DNA of 64,000 nucleotides from contig NZ_VRKO01000013.1 in the NCBI RefSeq assembly GCF_012271765.1, positions 19,607 through 83,606 on the forward strand. Direction: 5' to 3'. The DNA comes from Erwinia rhapontici (GTDB lineage: Bacteria > Pseudomonadota > Gammaproteobacteria > Enterobacterales > Enterobacteriaceae). Under the pieces are notes generated by a model. It saw nothing but the letters and a program-made list of their open reading frames with translations. It made no database searches and was not told where the DNA came from. Below are positions 24,821-34,455 of the stretch, piece after piece. The position numbers and the translations under genes are program-made. Each line of letters starts with the position of its first letter. Positions within the stretch are counted from its first letter, which is position 1.

Positions 24821-25651
24821 ATGCCTGCTTTTAGCCGTCAGCAGATGCTGACGAAATTCAGAGAGATGATTGCCCGTCGTGAACCGATTATCGGCGGCGG
24901 CGCGGGCACTGGGCTGTCAGCAAAATGCGAAGAAGCCGGGGGGATCGATCTGATCGTGATCTATAACTCCGGGCGCTACCGGATGGCCGGACGCGGCTCA
25001 CTCGCCGGGTTGCTGGCCTACGGCAATGCCAATGAGATCGTGGTTGATATGGCCAAAGAGGTACTGCCAGTGGTGAAACATACCCCGGTACTGGCGGGCG
25101 TGAATGGCACCGATCCTTTCTGCAATTTCGATAAATTCCTCGATGACCTGAAAGCCCTCGGCTTTTCCGGTGTACAGAACTTCCCGACCGTCGGGCTGAT
25201 TGACGGTAACTTCCGCGCCAACCTGGAAGAGACCGGCATGGGCTACGGCCTGGAAGTGGAGATGATCGCCCTGGCACATCAGAAAGAGATGCTGACCACG
25301 CCCTATGTGTTCAGCGCCGCCGACGCAGAGGCGATGACCGCCGCGGGTGCGGATATTATTGTGCCGCATATGGGGCTGACCACCGGAGGGAATATCGGTG
25401 CCTCGACGGCGTTGCAGTTGAAGGACTGTGTGCCGCTGGTGAATGCCTGGGCCGCAGCCGCTAAAGCGGTGCGCGAGGACGTGATCGTGCTGTGTCACGG
25501 CGGACCGATCTCCAGCCCGGAAGATGCGCAGTACATTATGGATAATTGCCCGCAGTGCGATGGTTTCTACGGCGCCAGCTCAATGGAGCGCCTGCCAACC
25601 GAAGTGGCACTCACCGAAACCACACGTAAGTTCAAGAATATCAGTCGGTAA
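24821..25651 (+). CDS. PEP-hydrolase-like TIM-barrel protein
   Basis: 276 residues of the phosphoenolpyruvate hydrolase-like family (TIM barrel), the constant partner of UPF0261 genes and fused to that domain in Tm-1-type proteins. Motifs: [20 protein letters not shown] near the start, [52 protein letters not shown]. Substrate unknown. AAGGAAG precedes the start; a good terminator follows. Confidence 0.85.
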   Translation: MPAFSRQQMLTKFREMIARREPIIGGGAGTGLSAKCEEAGGIDLIVIYNSGRYRMAGRGSLAGLLAYGNANEIVVDMAKEVLPVVKHTPVLAGVNGTDPFCNFDKFLDDLKALGFSGVQNFPTVGLIDGNFRANLEETGMGYGLEVEMIALAHQKEMLTTPYVFSAADAEAMTAAGADIIVPHMGLTTGGNIGASTALQLKDCVPLVNAWAAAAKAVREDVIVLCHGGPISSPEDAQYIMDNCPQCDGFYGASSMERLPTEVALTETTRKFKNISR

Positions 25652-25672
25652 TACCTCACCCGAGATTCCCCA

Positions 25673-25696
25673 GGCGCAGCTTACTGCGCCTTTTTT
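25673..25696 (+). terminator. Intrinsic terminator
   Basis: GGCGCAG / CTGCGCC, 4-base loop, then six T. Ends the Tm-1-like operon and isolates hicAB. Confidence 0.9.
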
Positions 25697-25730
25697 ATGC
25701 GTAGCGCTGCGCAAGTCCAGGCATCTGACA

Positions 25731-25779
25731 TTGCGTCAACGTCATTGAAGTGTATTTTGACTTCAAAAAATGACTTCAA
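25731..25779 (+). promoter_or_regulatory. hicAB promoter and operator
   Basis: A possible promoter TTGCGT-16 bases-TATTTT (25731-25758) overlaps an inverted repeat TTGAAGT-N8-ACTTCAA (25745-25766); a third ACTTCAA half-site follows at 25773-25779. This is the layout expected for autorepression by the ribbon-helix-helix antitoxin HicB. Confidence 0.6.
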
Positions 25780-25789
25780 GGATGATGCA

Positions 25790-26065
25790 ATGAGGAATAG
25801 AATAGCGGCATTAAGAAAACGACATCGGGATACGTTGCGGCAAATTTTTACCCGCCCGATACCCACGGATCTGAAGTGGCAACGAATAGAAACCTTGATC
25901 ATTGCTCTTGGAGGTGAAGTCCGTGAAGCACAAGGATCCCGTGTCAGGTTTCTGCTTAATGGCTCACTGGCACGTTTTCACCGCCCACATCCGTCACCGG
26001 AGACAGATAAAGGGGCGGTAGTGGCAGTGAAGGAGTGGCTGGAAGAGACAGGAGTTGAACCATGA
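25790..26065 (+). CDS. hicA: HicA-family toxin
   Basis: 91 residues from ATG 25790, preceded by AAGGA. HicA fold: KWQRIETLIIALGGEV, GSRVRFLLNG, and the catalytic histidine in ARFHRPHP (H64, H67 nearby), then DKGAVVAVKEWLEE. HicA toxins are mRNA interferases blocked by HicB. This belongs to the longer HicA type. Stop overlaps hicB start (ATGA). In-frame upstream codons to 25697 cross the operator and are not coding. Confidence 0.85.
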   Translation: MRNRIAALRKRHRDTLRQIFTRPIPTDLKWQRIETLIIALGGEVREAQGSRVRFLLNGSLARFHRPHPSPETDKGAVVAVKEWLEETGVEP

Positions 26066-26424
26066 ATAAAGTGATGGCTATACCTAACGTGATGGTGATT
26101 GGCGGCCAGCCTGCCGCAGTCAATTTTGTTGCTGAGCTGGGCGCGTTTCGCGGTAAGTTTCTTGGGTTATCGGGTTACTGTGATTTTGTCGCTGACAGTA
26201 TTACAGGGTTAAAGTGCGAAGGTGAAATCTCCCTGCGTGATTATCTGGCGGACTGCCATGAGAGTGGCATCGATCCCTATGAGCATGAGGAGAAAGTGAA
26301 AACCTTCACATTGCGCTATCCAGAGTCTTTTGGCGAACAACTGGCACAGGCCGCCGCAGAACATCAGCTCTCGCTGAATAGCTATATTGTCGCGGCATTA
26401 AGCGCGCAAATGAAGAAATGTTGA
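26062..26424 (+). CDS. hicB: HicB-family antitoxin
   Basis: 120 residues. Partial RNase-H-like HicB fold (GKFLGLSGYCDFVADS, GEISLRDYLADCHESG) that covers HicA, then a C-terminal ribbon-helix-helix (KTFTLRYPESFGEQLAQAA, LSLNSYIVAAL) that binds DNA. Coupled to hicA by ATGA. The pair sits between a terminator and mltC, in the place where E. coli has nupG. Confidence 0.85.
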   Translation: MNKVMAIPNVMVIGGQPAAVNFVAELGAFRGKFLGLSGYCDFVADSITGLKCEGEISLRDYLADCHESGIDPYEHEEKVKTFTLRYPESFGEQLAQAAAEHQLSLNSYIVAALSAQMKKC

Positions 26425-26432
26425 GGTGAGTC

Positions 26433-26461
26433 AGGGGCGACCTTTATTGCTGGTCGCCCCT
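26433..26461. terminator. Bidirectional hairpin between hicB and mltC
   Basis: Ten-base stem AGGGGCGACC / GGTCGCCCCT, 9-base loop, between convergent genes. No T run, so termination strength is uncertain. Its arms match the second hairpin of the twin-hairpin modules seen after speB. Confidence 0.6.
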
Positions 26462-26471
26462 GGCCGATTCA

Positions 26472-27551
26472 TTAATAGCGGTGGTAGCTCTTCTGCGCGT
26501 TGTTAACCTTAGACAGGTAACGACGCGATTCTGCCGACGGGTGACTGGTGGTCAGCTTCTGGTAGACCTCAGCAGGCGACAGGTTGTTAATCGCGCTGAA
26601 GGCACGGTCTTTATCGCTGGAGAACACCCGCAGTACGCTTCCTGCACCGCCGTTATAGGCGGTGATCACCGCATAGCGGCGCGAGGTGGTGTTATTGATA
26701 CCGGCCAGGTAGTTGCCCTGTAACAGAGACAGATAGGCGGTGCCCGCATCGATATTGTTTTCCGGGTCGAGCAGATAACTGCGGCTTGGTTTGCCCCATT
26801 TCCCTTTCATCCGGAACACATCCACCCCGGCGGTATGCTGTACCACCTGCATCAGGCCCAGTGCATCCGCATGGCTGACTGCATAAGGGTTGAAGCTGGA
26901 TTCAATCTGCATGATCGCCAGGATCAGCGACTGATCGACGCCATAGCGCTCGGCGGCTTTGCGCACCATCGGCAGATACTTATGCGCGCGTTTGTCGAGG
27001 TGGTTTGGCACCATCGGAATGGTGACCGACCAGATCACATGCAGACCGGAATTACGGCGTTGCAGCTTATTCTGGATCAGATAGTCAGCAAAGCTGGCGG
27101 CGCGCCCCTGCCAGCGGATCGGCTGGCCGGTATTATCCAGCACCTGGCCATACAGCAGCGGCTCTTTACTGATCTGAATATCTTTGGCGTCGGAATAGAG
27201 ATCGACATTACCCGGATCTTCCCCGATCAGCAGGGTGGTGATAATCGCCTGACGCAGACTGGCCGTCGGATCGGTTCCTGCGATCGTCTCGATAGTGATG
27301 CTACCGGCATCAAAGTTAATGTGGCTACGGGTGTAGTATTGATCGCTGTACTTCACATAGTCTTTTGGACCGGCGATCAGGACTTCATTCATTCCCCAGA
27401 TATTTTCGATGTTGTGGGCAAACTGTCCCATCAAAATATCAAAACCGTTGGTGTCTTTAATCCACTCTTCATGAGAGGCGTTTTGCTTCTTGCCTGAGCA
27501 GGAAACCAGCAACGGCGCAATAATCAGCAAACTTATCAGTTTTTTCTTCAT
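26472..27551 (-). CDS. mltC: Membrane-bound lytic murein transglycosylase C
   Basis: 359 residues from the ATG at 27551 (the E. coli-like start MKKKLISLL). Lipobox LVSC at about 18, so an outer-membrane lipoprotein; MltC N-terminal domain ([20 protein letters not shown]) and SLT domain with catalytic Glu in [11 protein letters not shown] and [24 protein letters not shown]. Cleaves peptidoglycan to 1,6-anhydromuropeptides. Third gene of mutY-yggX-mltC. Confidence 0.96.
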   Translation of the reverse strand: MKKKLISLLIIAPLLVSCSGKKQNASHEEWIKDTNGFDILMGQFAHNIENIWGMNEVLIAGPKDYVKYSDQYYTRSHINFDAGSITIETIAGTDPTASLRQAIITTLLIGEDPGNVDLYSDAKDIQISKEPLLYGQVLDNTGQPIRWQGRAASFADYLIQNKLQRRNSGLHVIWSVTIPMVPNHLDKRAHKYLPMVRKAAERYGVDQSLILAIMQIESSFNPYAVSHADALGLMQVVQHTAGVDVFRMKGKWGKPSRSYLLDPENNIDAGTAYLSLLQGNYLAGINNTTSRRYAVITAYNGGAGSVLRVFSSDKDRAFSAINNLSPAEVYQKLTTSHPSAESRRYLSKVNNAQKSYHRY

Positions 27552-27605
27552 TTTCTCGTGCATCGCCCACAATTTGAGAGGGCCTCATCAGTGAGGCCCA
27601 ACGAC

Positions 27606-27878
27606 TTATTCTTCCGGCGGGGTATAACCTTCGATATGAACCTCGTGGCCCTCGAACAGGAATTTAATCATCTCTTGTTCCAGTAGCTTACGGTCATCAG
27701 GGTTCATCATACTGAGTTTCTTCTCGTTGATCAGCATGGTCTGTTTCGCCATCCATTTTGACCAGGCTTCTTTTGAAATCTCGTTATAAATGCGTTTGCC
27801 TGTATCCCCAGGGTACAACTGGAAATCCTGCCCTTCGGCATCACGTTGCAGGAACGTACAAAAAATGGTTCGGCTCAT
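27606..27878 (-). CDS. yggX: YggX iron-sulfur protection / Fe(II) trafficking protein
   Basis: 90 residues, start [20 protein letters not shown] and conserved Cys7, full-length match to YggX. The family protects iron-sulfur clusters from oxidation. The start overlaps the mutY stop by one base (TAATG), linking it to an Fe-S DNA glycosylase. Confidence 0.96.
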   Translation of the reverse strand: MSRTIFCTFLQRDAEGQDFQLYPGDTGKRIYNEISKEAWSKWMAKQTMLINEKKLSMMNPDDRKLLEQEMIKFLFEGHEVHIEGYTPPEE

Positions 27879-28963
27879 TACTCTTCCTCTTCTGTTACGC
27901 GAGCATTCAACGCCATCTGTTGTGGCTGGCGTAACTGCTGTAGCAGGCGCTCTACCGGCGCGGCCAGCCCCACGGCGGGCGGCTGCGCTAAGTTATACCA
28001 GAGACCCGGCACATCATCCATTGCCGCACGGGCAGAAGGCAGCTCAAGCCACATTGGCACAATATCCAGATGGAAATGGCTGAAGGTATGGCGGAAGGCG
28101 ATCATCTGCTGCAGTTTGCTGTCATCAAGCCCGCGCAGCCGCAGTGCCTGGCGCAGTTCTGGCTCAGTGCTGTACTGGGGAAAACAGAACAGCCCGCCCC
28201 ACAATCCAACCGGGGGACGCTGTTCCAGCCAGACATCCTGCCCTTGCTGCATCAGTAATAAGAAGCCGGTGCGTTCCGGAATGGTCTGCTTCGGTTTTTT
28301 TCCCGGGTACTGCGCCCAGCTATTATTTGCGTAAGCAATGCAGCCGAGATTAAGCGGGCAAATTTCACATTTAGGTTTCGAGCGGGTACACACCATCGCG
28401 CCGAGGTCCATCATTGCCTGGTTAAACTGGCTGACGCCCTCCGCGGGGGTGACATCTTCACTGATTTGCCACAGGCGCTTTTCCACCTCTTTCTTACCCG
28501 GCCACCCACCTACCGCATAGCAGCGGGCCAGCACGCGTTTGACGTTGCCATCCAGAATCGGGAAGTGCTTGCCCAGCGCCAGAGAGAGAACCGCGCCAGC
28601 AGTGGAACGCCCGATGCCGGGCAGGGCTTCAACCTCTTCCAGGGTTTGCGGAAAAACACCGCCATGCTTTTCCACCACGGTTTTCGCTGCTTTATGCAGA
28701 TTACGCGCACGGGCGTAATAACCGAGACCGGTCCACAGGTGCAGCACTTCATCAAGCGGGGCGGCAGCGAGGTCGCTGACGGTAGGAAAACGTGCCATAA
28801 ATCGTTCGAAATAGGGGATAACGGTTGCGACCTGCGTCTGTTGCAGCATCACTTCAGAGAGCCAGACCTTATACGGTGTTTTCTCTAGCTGCCACGGCAG
28901 GGTTTTACGCCCATAGCGCTGATACCACTCCAGTACCTGATGTGAAAACTGCGCTGCCTGCAT
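27878..28963 (-). CDS. mutY: A/G-specific adenine DNA glycosylase
   Basis: 361 residues from ATG 28963 (MQAAQFS, as E. coli). Catalytic E37 in [10 protein letters not shown], HhH-GPD motif [11 protein letters not shown], catalytic Asp in [14 protein letters not shown], Fe4S4 cysteines C-x6-C-x2-C-x5-C in [18 protein letters not shown]-terminal NUDIX-like domain recognising 8-oxoG. Removes A opposite 8-oxoG. First gene of the operon with yggX and mltC. Confidence 0.97.
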   Translation of the reverse strand: MQAAQFSHQVLEWYQRYGRKTLPWQLEKTPYKVWLSEVMLQQTQVATVIPYFERFMARFPTVSDLAAAPLDEVLHLWTGLGYYARARNLHKAAKTVVEKHGGVFPQTLEEVEALPGIGRSTAGAVLSLALGKHFPILDGNVKRVLARCYAVGGWPGKKEVEKRLWQISEDVTPAEGVSQFNQAMMDLGAMVCTRSKPKCEICPLNLGCIAYANNSWAQYPGKKPKQTIPERTGFLLLMQQGQDVWLEQRPPVGLWGGLFCFPQYSTEPELRQALRLRGLDDSKLQQMIAFRHTFSHFHLDIVPMWLELPSARAAMDDVPGLWYNLAQPPAVGLAAPVERLLQQLRQPQQMALNARVTEEEE

Positions 28964-29284
28964 GTTGTGAATCCCCGTTCTGCCAATCTGAAAACCAGGC
29001 AGGGATTCCAGCACAGAGATTAAGGGCTGTAAACCGGATAATCACTGCATTTGATTAACTGCTGCGAGACGCTATGCTGTCAGCGTATTTTTTGGCAGCG
29101 ATACCCTTCATACTTCATTGCCGCCTTCCTGCACCAAAAGTAGGCCCCCTGAGGGGACTCGAATTATTTTGGGTCTATACTGCAAACCAGTTACGCAGGC
29201 GTCTCTGCAACAGGCGGCCTTTATGTTTTCACTTCCTGAAGGCATAATGCCCGCTTTCTACAGTGCACAGCCGCAGGCAGAATC
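28964..29284. promoter_or_regulatory. mutY / trmB divergent intergenic region
   Basis: 321 bases between divergent genes. Holds the promoters for both sides and a shortened ERIC-family element (29101-29179). No additional gene is seen. No clear Shine-Dalgarno precedes trmB beyond GGCAGAATC. Confidence 0.5.
29101..29179. repeat. Deleted ERIC-family element
   Basis: Has ERIC-type termini (ATACCCTTCATACTTC at the left, CTCGAATTATTTTGGGTCTA at the right) and the TGCCGCCTTCCTGCA block, but the central ERIC core is missing. Recognised by comparison with remembered ERIC consensus from Serratia/Yersinia. Confidence 0.5.
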
Positions 29285-30004
29285 ATGAAAAACGATGTTA
29301 TCTCACCGGAATTTGACGAAAATGGCCGCGCTATGCGCCGGATCCGCAGCTTTGTACGTCGCCAGGGCCGTCTGACCAAAGGTCAGCAGCAGGCGCTGGA
29401 GACACTGTGGCCGGTGATGGGCGTTGAGTATCAGCCGGAACCGGTCGATTTAACTGCTCTGTTTGGCCGTGACGCACCGCTGGTGCTGGAGATTGGCTTC
29501 GGTATGGGCGCTTCGCTGGTGGCGATGGCTGCCAGCAATCCGCATCAGAACTTCCTGGGTATTGAAGTGCATTCACCGGGCGTGGGTGCCTGCCTGGCGA
29601 CGGCGGAAGAGGCGGGCGTCAGCAATCTGCGGGTGATGTGTCATGATGCGGTTGAAGTGCTGAATCTGATGATCCCGGATAACTCGCTGGGTATGGTGCA
29701 GCTGTTCTTCCCGGATCCGTGGCACAAGGCGCGCCACAATAAACGCCGCATCGTGCAGGTGCCGTTTGCCGAACTGGTATTGCGTAAGCTGAAGCTGGGT
29801 GGCGTGTTCCATATGGCGACCGACTGGGAAGCCTATGCAGAGCATATGCTGGAAGTGATGAGCAGCATTGACGGGTATAAAAACCAGTCGCAAGAAGGTA
29901 ACTGGGTGCCGCGCCCGGAATCGCGGCCGTTAACGAAATTTGAGCAGCGTGGTCAGCGTCTTGGCCACGGTGTATGGGATCTGATGTTTGAGAGGGTTAA
30001 ATAA
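29285..30004 (+). CDS. trmB: tRNA (guanine-N7-)-methyltransferase
   Basis: 239 residues, full match to TrmB. SAM site [12 protein letters not shown] near residue 70, catalytic region [15 protein letters not shown], tail [12 protein letters not shown]. Makes m7G46 in tRNA. The stop overlaps the yggL start (TAATG). Confidence 0.97.
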   Translation: MKNDVISPEFDENGRAMRRIRSFVRRQGRLTKGQQQALETLWPVMGVEYQPEPVDLTALFGRDAPLVLEIGFGMGASLVAMAASNPHQNFLGIEVHSPGVGACLATAEEAGVSNLRVMCHDAVEVLNLMIPDNSLGMVQLFFPDPWHKARHNKRRIVQVPFAELVLRKLKLGGVFHMATDWEAYAEHMLEVMSSIDGYKNQSQEGNWVPRPESRPLTKFEQRGQRLGHGVWDLMFERVK

Positions 30005-30330
30005 TGGCTACACAACGCAGTCGTCGTCTTCGTAAGAAAATGCACATTGATGAGTTTCAGGAGTTAGGCTTCTCCGTGGGCTTTACCTTCCCGGAAGGCA
30101 CCAGCGAAGAGACTATCGACAGCACTGTTGATGCGCTGATCAACGAAGTGATCGACGCTAACGGCCTTGCCTTCGATGGCAGCGGTTATCTGCAGTGGGA
30201 AGGTCTGATCTGCCTGCAGAAAATCGGCAAATGCACCGATGAGCATCGTGAGCTGGTTAAAAATTGGCTGGAAGCGCGTAAGCTGAACGATGTGAAAGTG
30301 ACCGAACTTTTCGACGTTTGGTGGGATTGA
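30004..30330 (+). CDS. yggL: YggL family 50S ribosome-associated protein
   Basis: 108 residues, DUF469 family, start [20 protein letters not shown]. Small acidic-ended protein reported to associate with the ribosome. Translationally coupled to trmB. Confidence 0.93.
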   Translation: MATQRSRRLRKKMHIDEFQELGFSVGFTFPEGTSEETIDSTVDALINEVIDANGLAFDGSGYLQWEGLICLQKIGKCTDEHRELVKNWLEARKLNDVKVTELFDVWWD

Positions 30331-30331
30331 C

Positions 30332-30457
30332 GGTCTGACCGCAACAGAAGGTCAGACCCTGCGAAAGTGGGGTAATCGCGCTGTAGAGGCCGATCATTTT
30401 TTCGATCGGCCCTCCGGGATGACCACATAAGGGGGGCGGCCATGTTTGTGGTTGCCC
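30332..30457. terminator. Three consecutive hairpins after yggL
   Basis: Hairpin 1 at 30332-30358: GGTCTGACC / GGTCAGACC with loop GCAACAGAA. Hairpin 2 at 30388-30411: GGCCGATC / GATCGGCC with loop ATTTTTTC. Hairpin 3 at 30432-30457 ends in CCCCTTTTT. The first two are the twin-hairpin module also seen after speB and yggE; the third is a normal intrinsic terminator. Confidence 0.75.
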
Positions 30458-30482
30458 CTTTTTCATATCAAGGAGACGATTT

Positions 30483-31199
30483 ATGCGTAAAGCGCTTTTG
30501 AGTGGTGCATTGCTGCTACTGGCCGCCGGCCAGGCACAGGCGGATTACCAATGCAGCGTTAATCCTCAGGACGATATCATTATCAGCCCGAATCAGGTCG
30601 AGGTCGTTGGCGCCAGCGGGAATCTGAGCATCTCCCCTGTGGGTGATGTACAGCGTAATGGTAAAGTGGCGAATATTGATGATGCCACACGCCAGAAAGC
30701 TATCGATTATCAGACTGCGCTACGCCGTGATTTGCCGTGGATTGATAGCGGGGCTAAACAGCGTCTGGAAAAAGGGCGGATTGCGCTGGACCGCGTTATT
30801 GTTCAGAAACTGGGGCAGAACAGTAATGTGCGTCAGCGTCTGACCACGCTGGACGGGCAGCTGAAGCAGCAGATGAACCGTATTATCGAGCAGCGTAGCG
30901 ACGGTTTAACCTTCCATCATAAGGCGGTTGAGCAGGTGCGTCAGGATGGCGAGCGTCTGGTACAAAACGCGATGGGTGGGGTGGTGCAGGATAGTCTGAA
31001 CGAGATGGGCAGCAAGCAGGCAGGAAACGGCGATAACCCGTTGCAGGCGATTATGGGTAATCTTGGTGGCTTACAGCAGGCGATTCAGGCCGAATGGAGC
31101 AATCAGGAGCAGGATTTCCAGAACTTCGGTCATGAAGTCTGTAATCGTGTGACCAGCCTTGAAGGCCAACGCAAGGCGTTGATTGCAGGGTTGAAGTAA
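30483..31199 (+). CDS. yggN: YggN family periplasmic protein (DUF2884)
   Basis: 238 residues. Signal peptide MRKALLSGALLLLAAGQAQA^D, DUF2884 body, full-length match to YggN. Function unknown. Heptad-like helical stretch around 95-150. AAGGAGA precedes the start; a REP-like element follows. Confidence 0.92.
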   Translation: MRKALLSGALLLLAAGQAQADYQCSVNPQDDIIISPNQVEVVGASGNLSISPVGDVQRNGKVANIDDATRQKAIDYQTALRRDLPWIDSGAKQRLEKGRIALDRVIVQKLGQNSNVRQRLTTLDGQLKQQMNRIIEQRSDGLTFHHKAVEQVRQDGERLVQNAMGGVVQDSLNEMGSKQAGNGDNPLQAIMGNLGGLQQAIQAEWSNQEQDFQNFGHEVCNRVTSLEGQRKALIAGLK

Positions 31200-31210
31200 A
31201 CGCTTATGCC

Positions 31211-31293
31211 GGGCGAGGCTTGCCTCGCCCCTACGGGGATACGCGCGGGCGAGGCATTCGCGTAATTTCGTAGGGGTCAGGCATGCCTGACCC
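31211..31293. repeat. REP-like palindromes between yggN and hemW
   Basis: GGGCGAGGCTTGCCTCGCCC at 31211-31230, a degraded middle copy near 31246, and perfect GGGTCAGGCATGCCTGACCC at 31274-31293. Lies between convergent genes and probably terminates both. Confidence 0.85.
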
Positions 31294-31301
31294 GAACCGC
31301 A

Positions 31302-32438
31302 TTACTCCGCTAAAAACAGCTCCAGCAGCGAATTCAGGAACAATTTTCCCTTCTCCGTAATCTGCCACTCTTCAGCCGATTCCGTCAGATACCCTTTGGC
31401 GAGGGCGTCATCGATCTGCGCGCGAATGGTGCTTTCCGGCAATCCGGTATAGCGCGTATATTCCTCACGCGGTGCGGCTTCCAGCAGGCGAAAACGGTTC
31501 ATAAAGAATTCGAACGGCTTCTCGGCATCGGCCACATTGTGGCGCTTATCGAGATATTTACCCGTCATAAAACCGCGCGGATGCTTGGTTTTAGCGGTGC
31601 GGATAATGGTACCGTCCGGCTGAGTCAGTTTACCGTGAGCACCGCAGCCAATACCGAGGTAATCACCAAAGCGCCAGTAATTGAGGTTGTGCTCACAGCG
31701 GTAGCCGGGTTTGGCATAGGCTGAGGTCTCATACTGCTGATAACCTGCCGCTGTCAGTAACGCATCGCCCTGTTCGAAAATATCCCACAGGTCATCTTCA
31801 TCTGGCAGGCGCGGTGGCCGCGAGGCAAACAGCGTGTTTGGCTCGATGGTTAGCTGGTACCAGGACAGGTGCGGCGGATTGAGGGCAATCGCCTGGCGCA
31901 AATCGTCCAGCGCCTCTTCCAGCGACTGGTCCGGCAGACCGTGCATCAGATCGAGGTTAAAGCTGCGCAGCCCGAGGTTCTCAGCCAGCTGCGCTGCCCG
32001 CTTCGCTTCTTCAGGCCCGTGAATGCGCCCCAAACGCTCCAGCTTGGCCGCACTGAAACTCTGCACGCCAATGGAGATACGGTTGATACCGGCGCGCTGA
32101 TAGCCGCTGAAACGCTCTGCTTCGACCGCCCCCGGATTGGCTTCCATGGTGATCTCAGCCGTGGGTGACAGCGGCAGGCGTGCACGAACTCCGTCCAGCA
32201 GCATCTGCATCGCTTCACTGCTTAACAGGCTTGGCGTACCACCACCAATAAAAATGGTGCTGACTTCGCGCCCGGAAGTCAGCGGCAGGTCAATATCCAG
32301 ATCGTTCAGCAGGTGCTGCACGTACTCTTCGTGCGGCACCTCACCTTTTAATGCGTGGGAATTGAAATCGCAGTACGGACACTTCTGTACACACCAGGGA
32401 ATATGGATGTACAGGCTTAACGGGGGCAGATTAACCAT
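31302..32438 (-). CDS. hemW: HemW radical-SAM heme chaperone
   Basis: 378 residues, radical SAM cysteines C16-x3-C20-x2-C23 in [12 protein letters not shown], heme-binding/HemN-like C-terminal domain. Lacks the N-terminal extension of HemN coproporphyrinogen oxidase, so annotated as HemW, which hands heme to respiratory enzymes. Overlaps rdgB by 8 bases. Confidence 0.95.
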   Translation of the reverse strand: MVNLPPLSLYIHIPWCVQKCPYCDFNSHALKGEVPHEEYVQHLLNDLDIDLPLTSGREVSTIFIGGGTPSLLSSEAMQMLLDGVRARLPLSPTAEITMEANPGAVEAERFSGYQRAGINRISIGVQSFSAAKLERLGRIHGPEEAKRAAQLAENLGLRSFNLDLMHGLPDQSLEEALDDLRQAIALNPPHLSWYQLTIEPNTLFASRPPRLPDEDDLWDIFEQGDALLTAAGYQQYETSAYAKPGYRCEHNLNYWRFGDYLGIGCGAHGKLTQPDGTIIRTAKTKHPRGFMTGKYLDKRHNVADAEKPFEFFMNRFRLLEAAPREEYTRYTGLPESTIRAQIDDALAKGYLTESAEEWQITEKGKLFLNSLLELFLAE

Positions 32439-33024
32439 GTTTCATGGCGCTCAACAACAGCTCTAAGGCCTGCCCACGATGTGACACCGCGAGTTTTTCT
32501 GCCTTGCTCAGTTCTGCTGCGGTTTTACCCAGCGCAGGGACGAAGAAGATCGGATCATAGCCGAAGCCCCCTACGCCTGCCGCGCTGCGGGTAATTTCCC
32601 CGGCCCAGCTGCCGTGAAACACCAGTGGTGTCGGATCTTCAGCATGGCGCAGATAGACCAGCACGCAGTGAAACTGCGCCTGACGTTCCCCGTCCGGCAC
32701 CGATTCCAGCGTCGTCAGCAGCTTTTCCAGATTCTGCTGGTCGCTGGCATCAAGCCCGGCATAGCGCGCTGAGTAGATCCCTGGAGCGCCACCCAGAGCA
32801 TCGACAGCCAGCCCGGAGTCATCGGCAATGGCCGGTAACCCGGTGATGGCCGCCGCATGGCGCGCCTTAAGAATGGCGTTTTCAATAAAGGTCAGCCCGG
32901 TCTCTTCGGCAGACTCCACGCCCAGTTCCGTTTGCGCCACGATATCCAGCCCAAACGCGGCTAACAGGTCAGCCAGCTCACGAACCTTTCCGGGATTGCC
33001 GGTGGCGAGTACAACTTTTTGCAT
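32431..33024 (-). CDS. rdgB: dITP/XTP pyrophosphatase
   Basis: 197 residues, HAM1 family. Start [17 protein letters not shown], substrate/metal motifs [44 protein letters not shown]. Hydrolyses non-canonical purine triphosphates. E. coli has yggU just upstream; here that gene is missing. Confidence 0.96.
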   Translation of the reverse strand: MQKVVLATGNPGKVRELADLLAAFGLDIVAQTELGVESAEETGLTFIENAILKARHAAAITGLPAIADDSGLAVDALGGAPGIYSARYAGLDASDQQNLEKLLTTLESVPDGERQAQFHCVLVYLRHAEDPTPLVFHGSWAGEITRSAAGVGGFGYDPIFFVPALGKTAAELSKAEKLAVSHRGQALELLLSAMKHG

Positions 33025-33069
33025 AGTAGATCCAAGAATATTATTAATTTATAACGTTTTAACCGAGAA

Positions 33070-33170
33070 TTTTGCCCTACAGGAAGGCGGCAACTGAGTG
33101 AATCCCCGGGAGCTTACTGTAGTAAGTGACCGGGGTTCACAAGGGCAGCCAACGCATCTGTAGGGTAAAA
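33070..33170. repeat. ERIC element
   Basis: About 100 bases. The core GTGAATCCCCGGGAGCTTAC ... AGTAAGTGACCGGGGTTCAC matches the ERIC consensus, with flanking AGGAAGGCGGCAAC and GGGCAGCCAACGCA, and inverted ends TTTTGCCCTACAG / CTGTAGGGTAAAA. It occupies the space between yggT and rdgB. Confidence 0.88.
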
Positions 33171-33178
33171 GACGACAG

Positions 33179-33718
33179 TTAAAACTGGGCCCAGCCGGGG
33201 ATGTATTCTAAGCCCAGGAAATTCAGCATATACAGAATCAGAATCACCGCCATTGCCGAGAAGTCGATACCGCCCATCGCCGGAATAATACGGCGCACAG
33301 GTGCCATCAGCGGCTCTGTTAACTGAATCAGCACGTAATCAACCGGGTTACGCCCCTGGCTGACCCAGCTCATCAGTGAACGCACGATAATGACCCAGAA
33401 GACCAGCACACCCGCCGCTTTCACCAGGATCACCAGACCCAGGTAGAGGAAAATTGGATCCGGCACGAACAGGCGCAACGTCACCGGCCCCAGCAGCACG
33501 CTGACGATATAAGCCAGCAGTAATGAAGCCGTATCAAGCGGCCCGATAGACGGGATGATGCGGCGTACAGGTTTAACGATCGGTTGGGTGATTTTCACCA
33601 CAAACTGTGAGAATGGGTTGTAGAAGTCACACCGTGCCCACTGCATCCAGACGCGCAGTAACAACACTTTGATGTAAATCGCAATCACCGTTGTGACCAG
33701 AAAGATCAACGCTAGCAT
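33179..33718 (-). CDS. yggT: YggT family membrane protein
   Basis: 179 residues with two YGGT domains, each containing hydrophobic helices and PVRRIIP (residues about 51 and 141). Inner-membrane protein, role linked to osmotic/ion stress in E. coli. Eight bases after yggS. Confidence 0.94.
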   Translation of the reverse strand: MLALIFLVTTVIAIYIKVLLLRVWMQWARCDFYNPFSQFVVKITQPIVKPVRRIIPSIGPLDTASLLLAYIVSVLLGPVTLRLFVPDPIFLYLGLVILVKAAGVLVFWVIIVRSLMSWVSQGRNPVDYVLIQLTEPLMAPVRRIIPAMGGIDFSAMAVILILYMLNFLGLEYIPGWAQF

Positions 33719-33726
33719 GAGGTTCC

Positions 33727-34440
33727 TCAGTTGTTGTGATGAACGGCGGTGTGACCGTAGTCGCGCGCGCCGAAAATTGCGGTGCCGATACGCACCATGG
33801 TACTGCCTGCCGCGATTGCGGCATCCATATCGTCACTCATTCCCAGCGAGAGGGTATCCACGCCGGGATAATCTTGTTGCAGCTGTTGAAACGCTTCGGC
33901 CATCTGCTGACATACCGCCAACTGGCGCGCGTAGTCGGCTTCGGGTGCCGGGATAGCCATCAATCCGCGCAGTGTGAGACGCGGCAGATCGGCTATCTGC
34001 TGTGCCAGCGCGGGCAGGTCAGCCAGCCTGATACCGGATTTACTCTGCTCATCGCTGATATTGATTTGAATCAGGACATTAAGCGGAGGCAAATCGTCAG
34101 GGCGCTGCTCGTTGAGGCGGCTGGCAATGCGCAGACGGTCAACGGTATGGCACCAGTCAAAATGCTCGGCGACCAGACGGCTTTTGTTAGATTGCAGCGG
34201 GCCGATAAAGTGCCAGGTCAGGGCAGAATTTGCCAGTAGCTGGATTTTATCCACGCCTTCCTGCACATAGTTTTCGCCAAAGCTACGCTGCCCGGCTGCC
34301 ACAGCTTCTTCGACCGCGCTCGCAGGTTTGGTTTTGCTCACTGCAAGCAGATCAATCTCGTGTGGATCACGCCCGCATTGTGCCGCCGCCGCTGAGATCC
34401 GCTGGTGGACTTGCTGTAAGTTGTGCTCAATCGAAGTCAT
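33727..34440 (-). CDS. yggS: PLP homeostasis protein YggS (PLPBP)
   Basis: 237 residues from ATG 34440 (MTSIEHNLQQVHQRI). PLP-binding Lys in LLAVSKTKP near residue 36, FGENYVQE, WHFIGPLQSNKSR, LGMSDDMDAAI. Binds PLP without catalysis and keeps vitamin B6 and amino-acid pools in balance. Divergent from yggR; the upstream in-frame extension runs into yggR and is not coding. Confidence 0.95.
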   Translation of the reverse strand: MTSIEHNLQQVHQRISAAAAQCGRDPHEIDLLAVSKTKPASAVEEAVAAGQRSFGENYVQEGVDKIQLLANSALTWHFIGPLQSNKSRLVAEHFDWCHTVDRLRIASRLNEQRPDDLPPLNVLIQINISDEQSKSGIRLADLPALAQQIADLPRLTLRGLMAIPAPEADYARQLAVCQQMAEAFQQLQQDYPGVDTLSLGMSDDMDAAIAAGSTMVRIGTAIFGARDYGHTAVHHNN

Positions 34441-34455
34441 AGTCAGGGATGAAAT

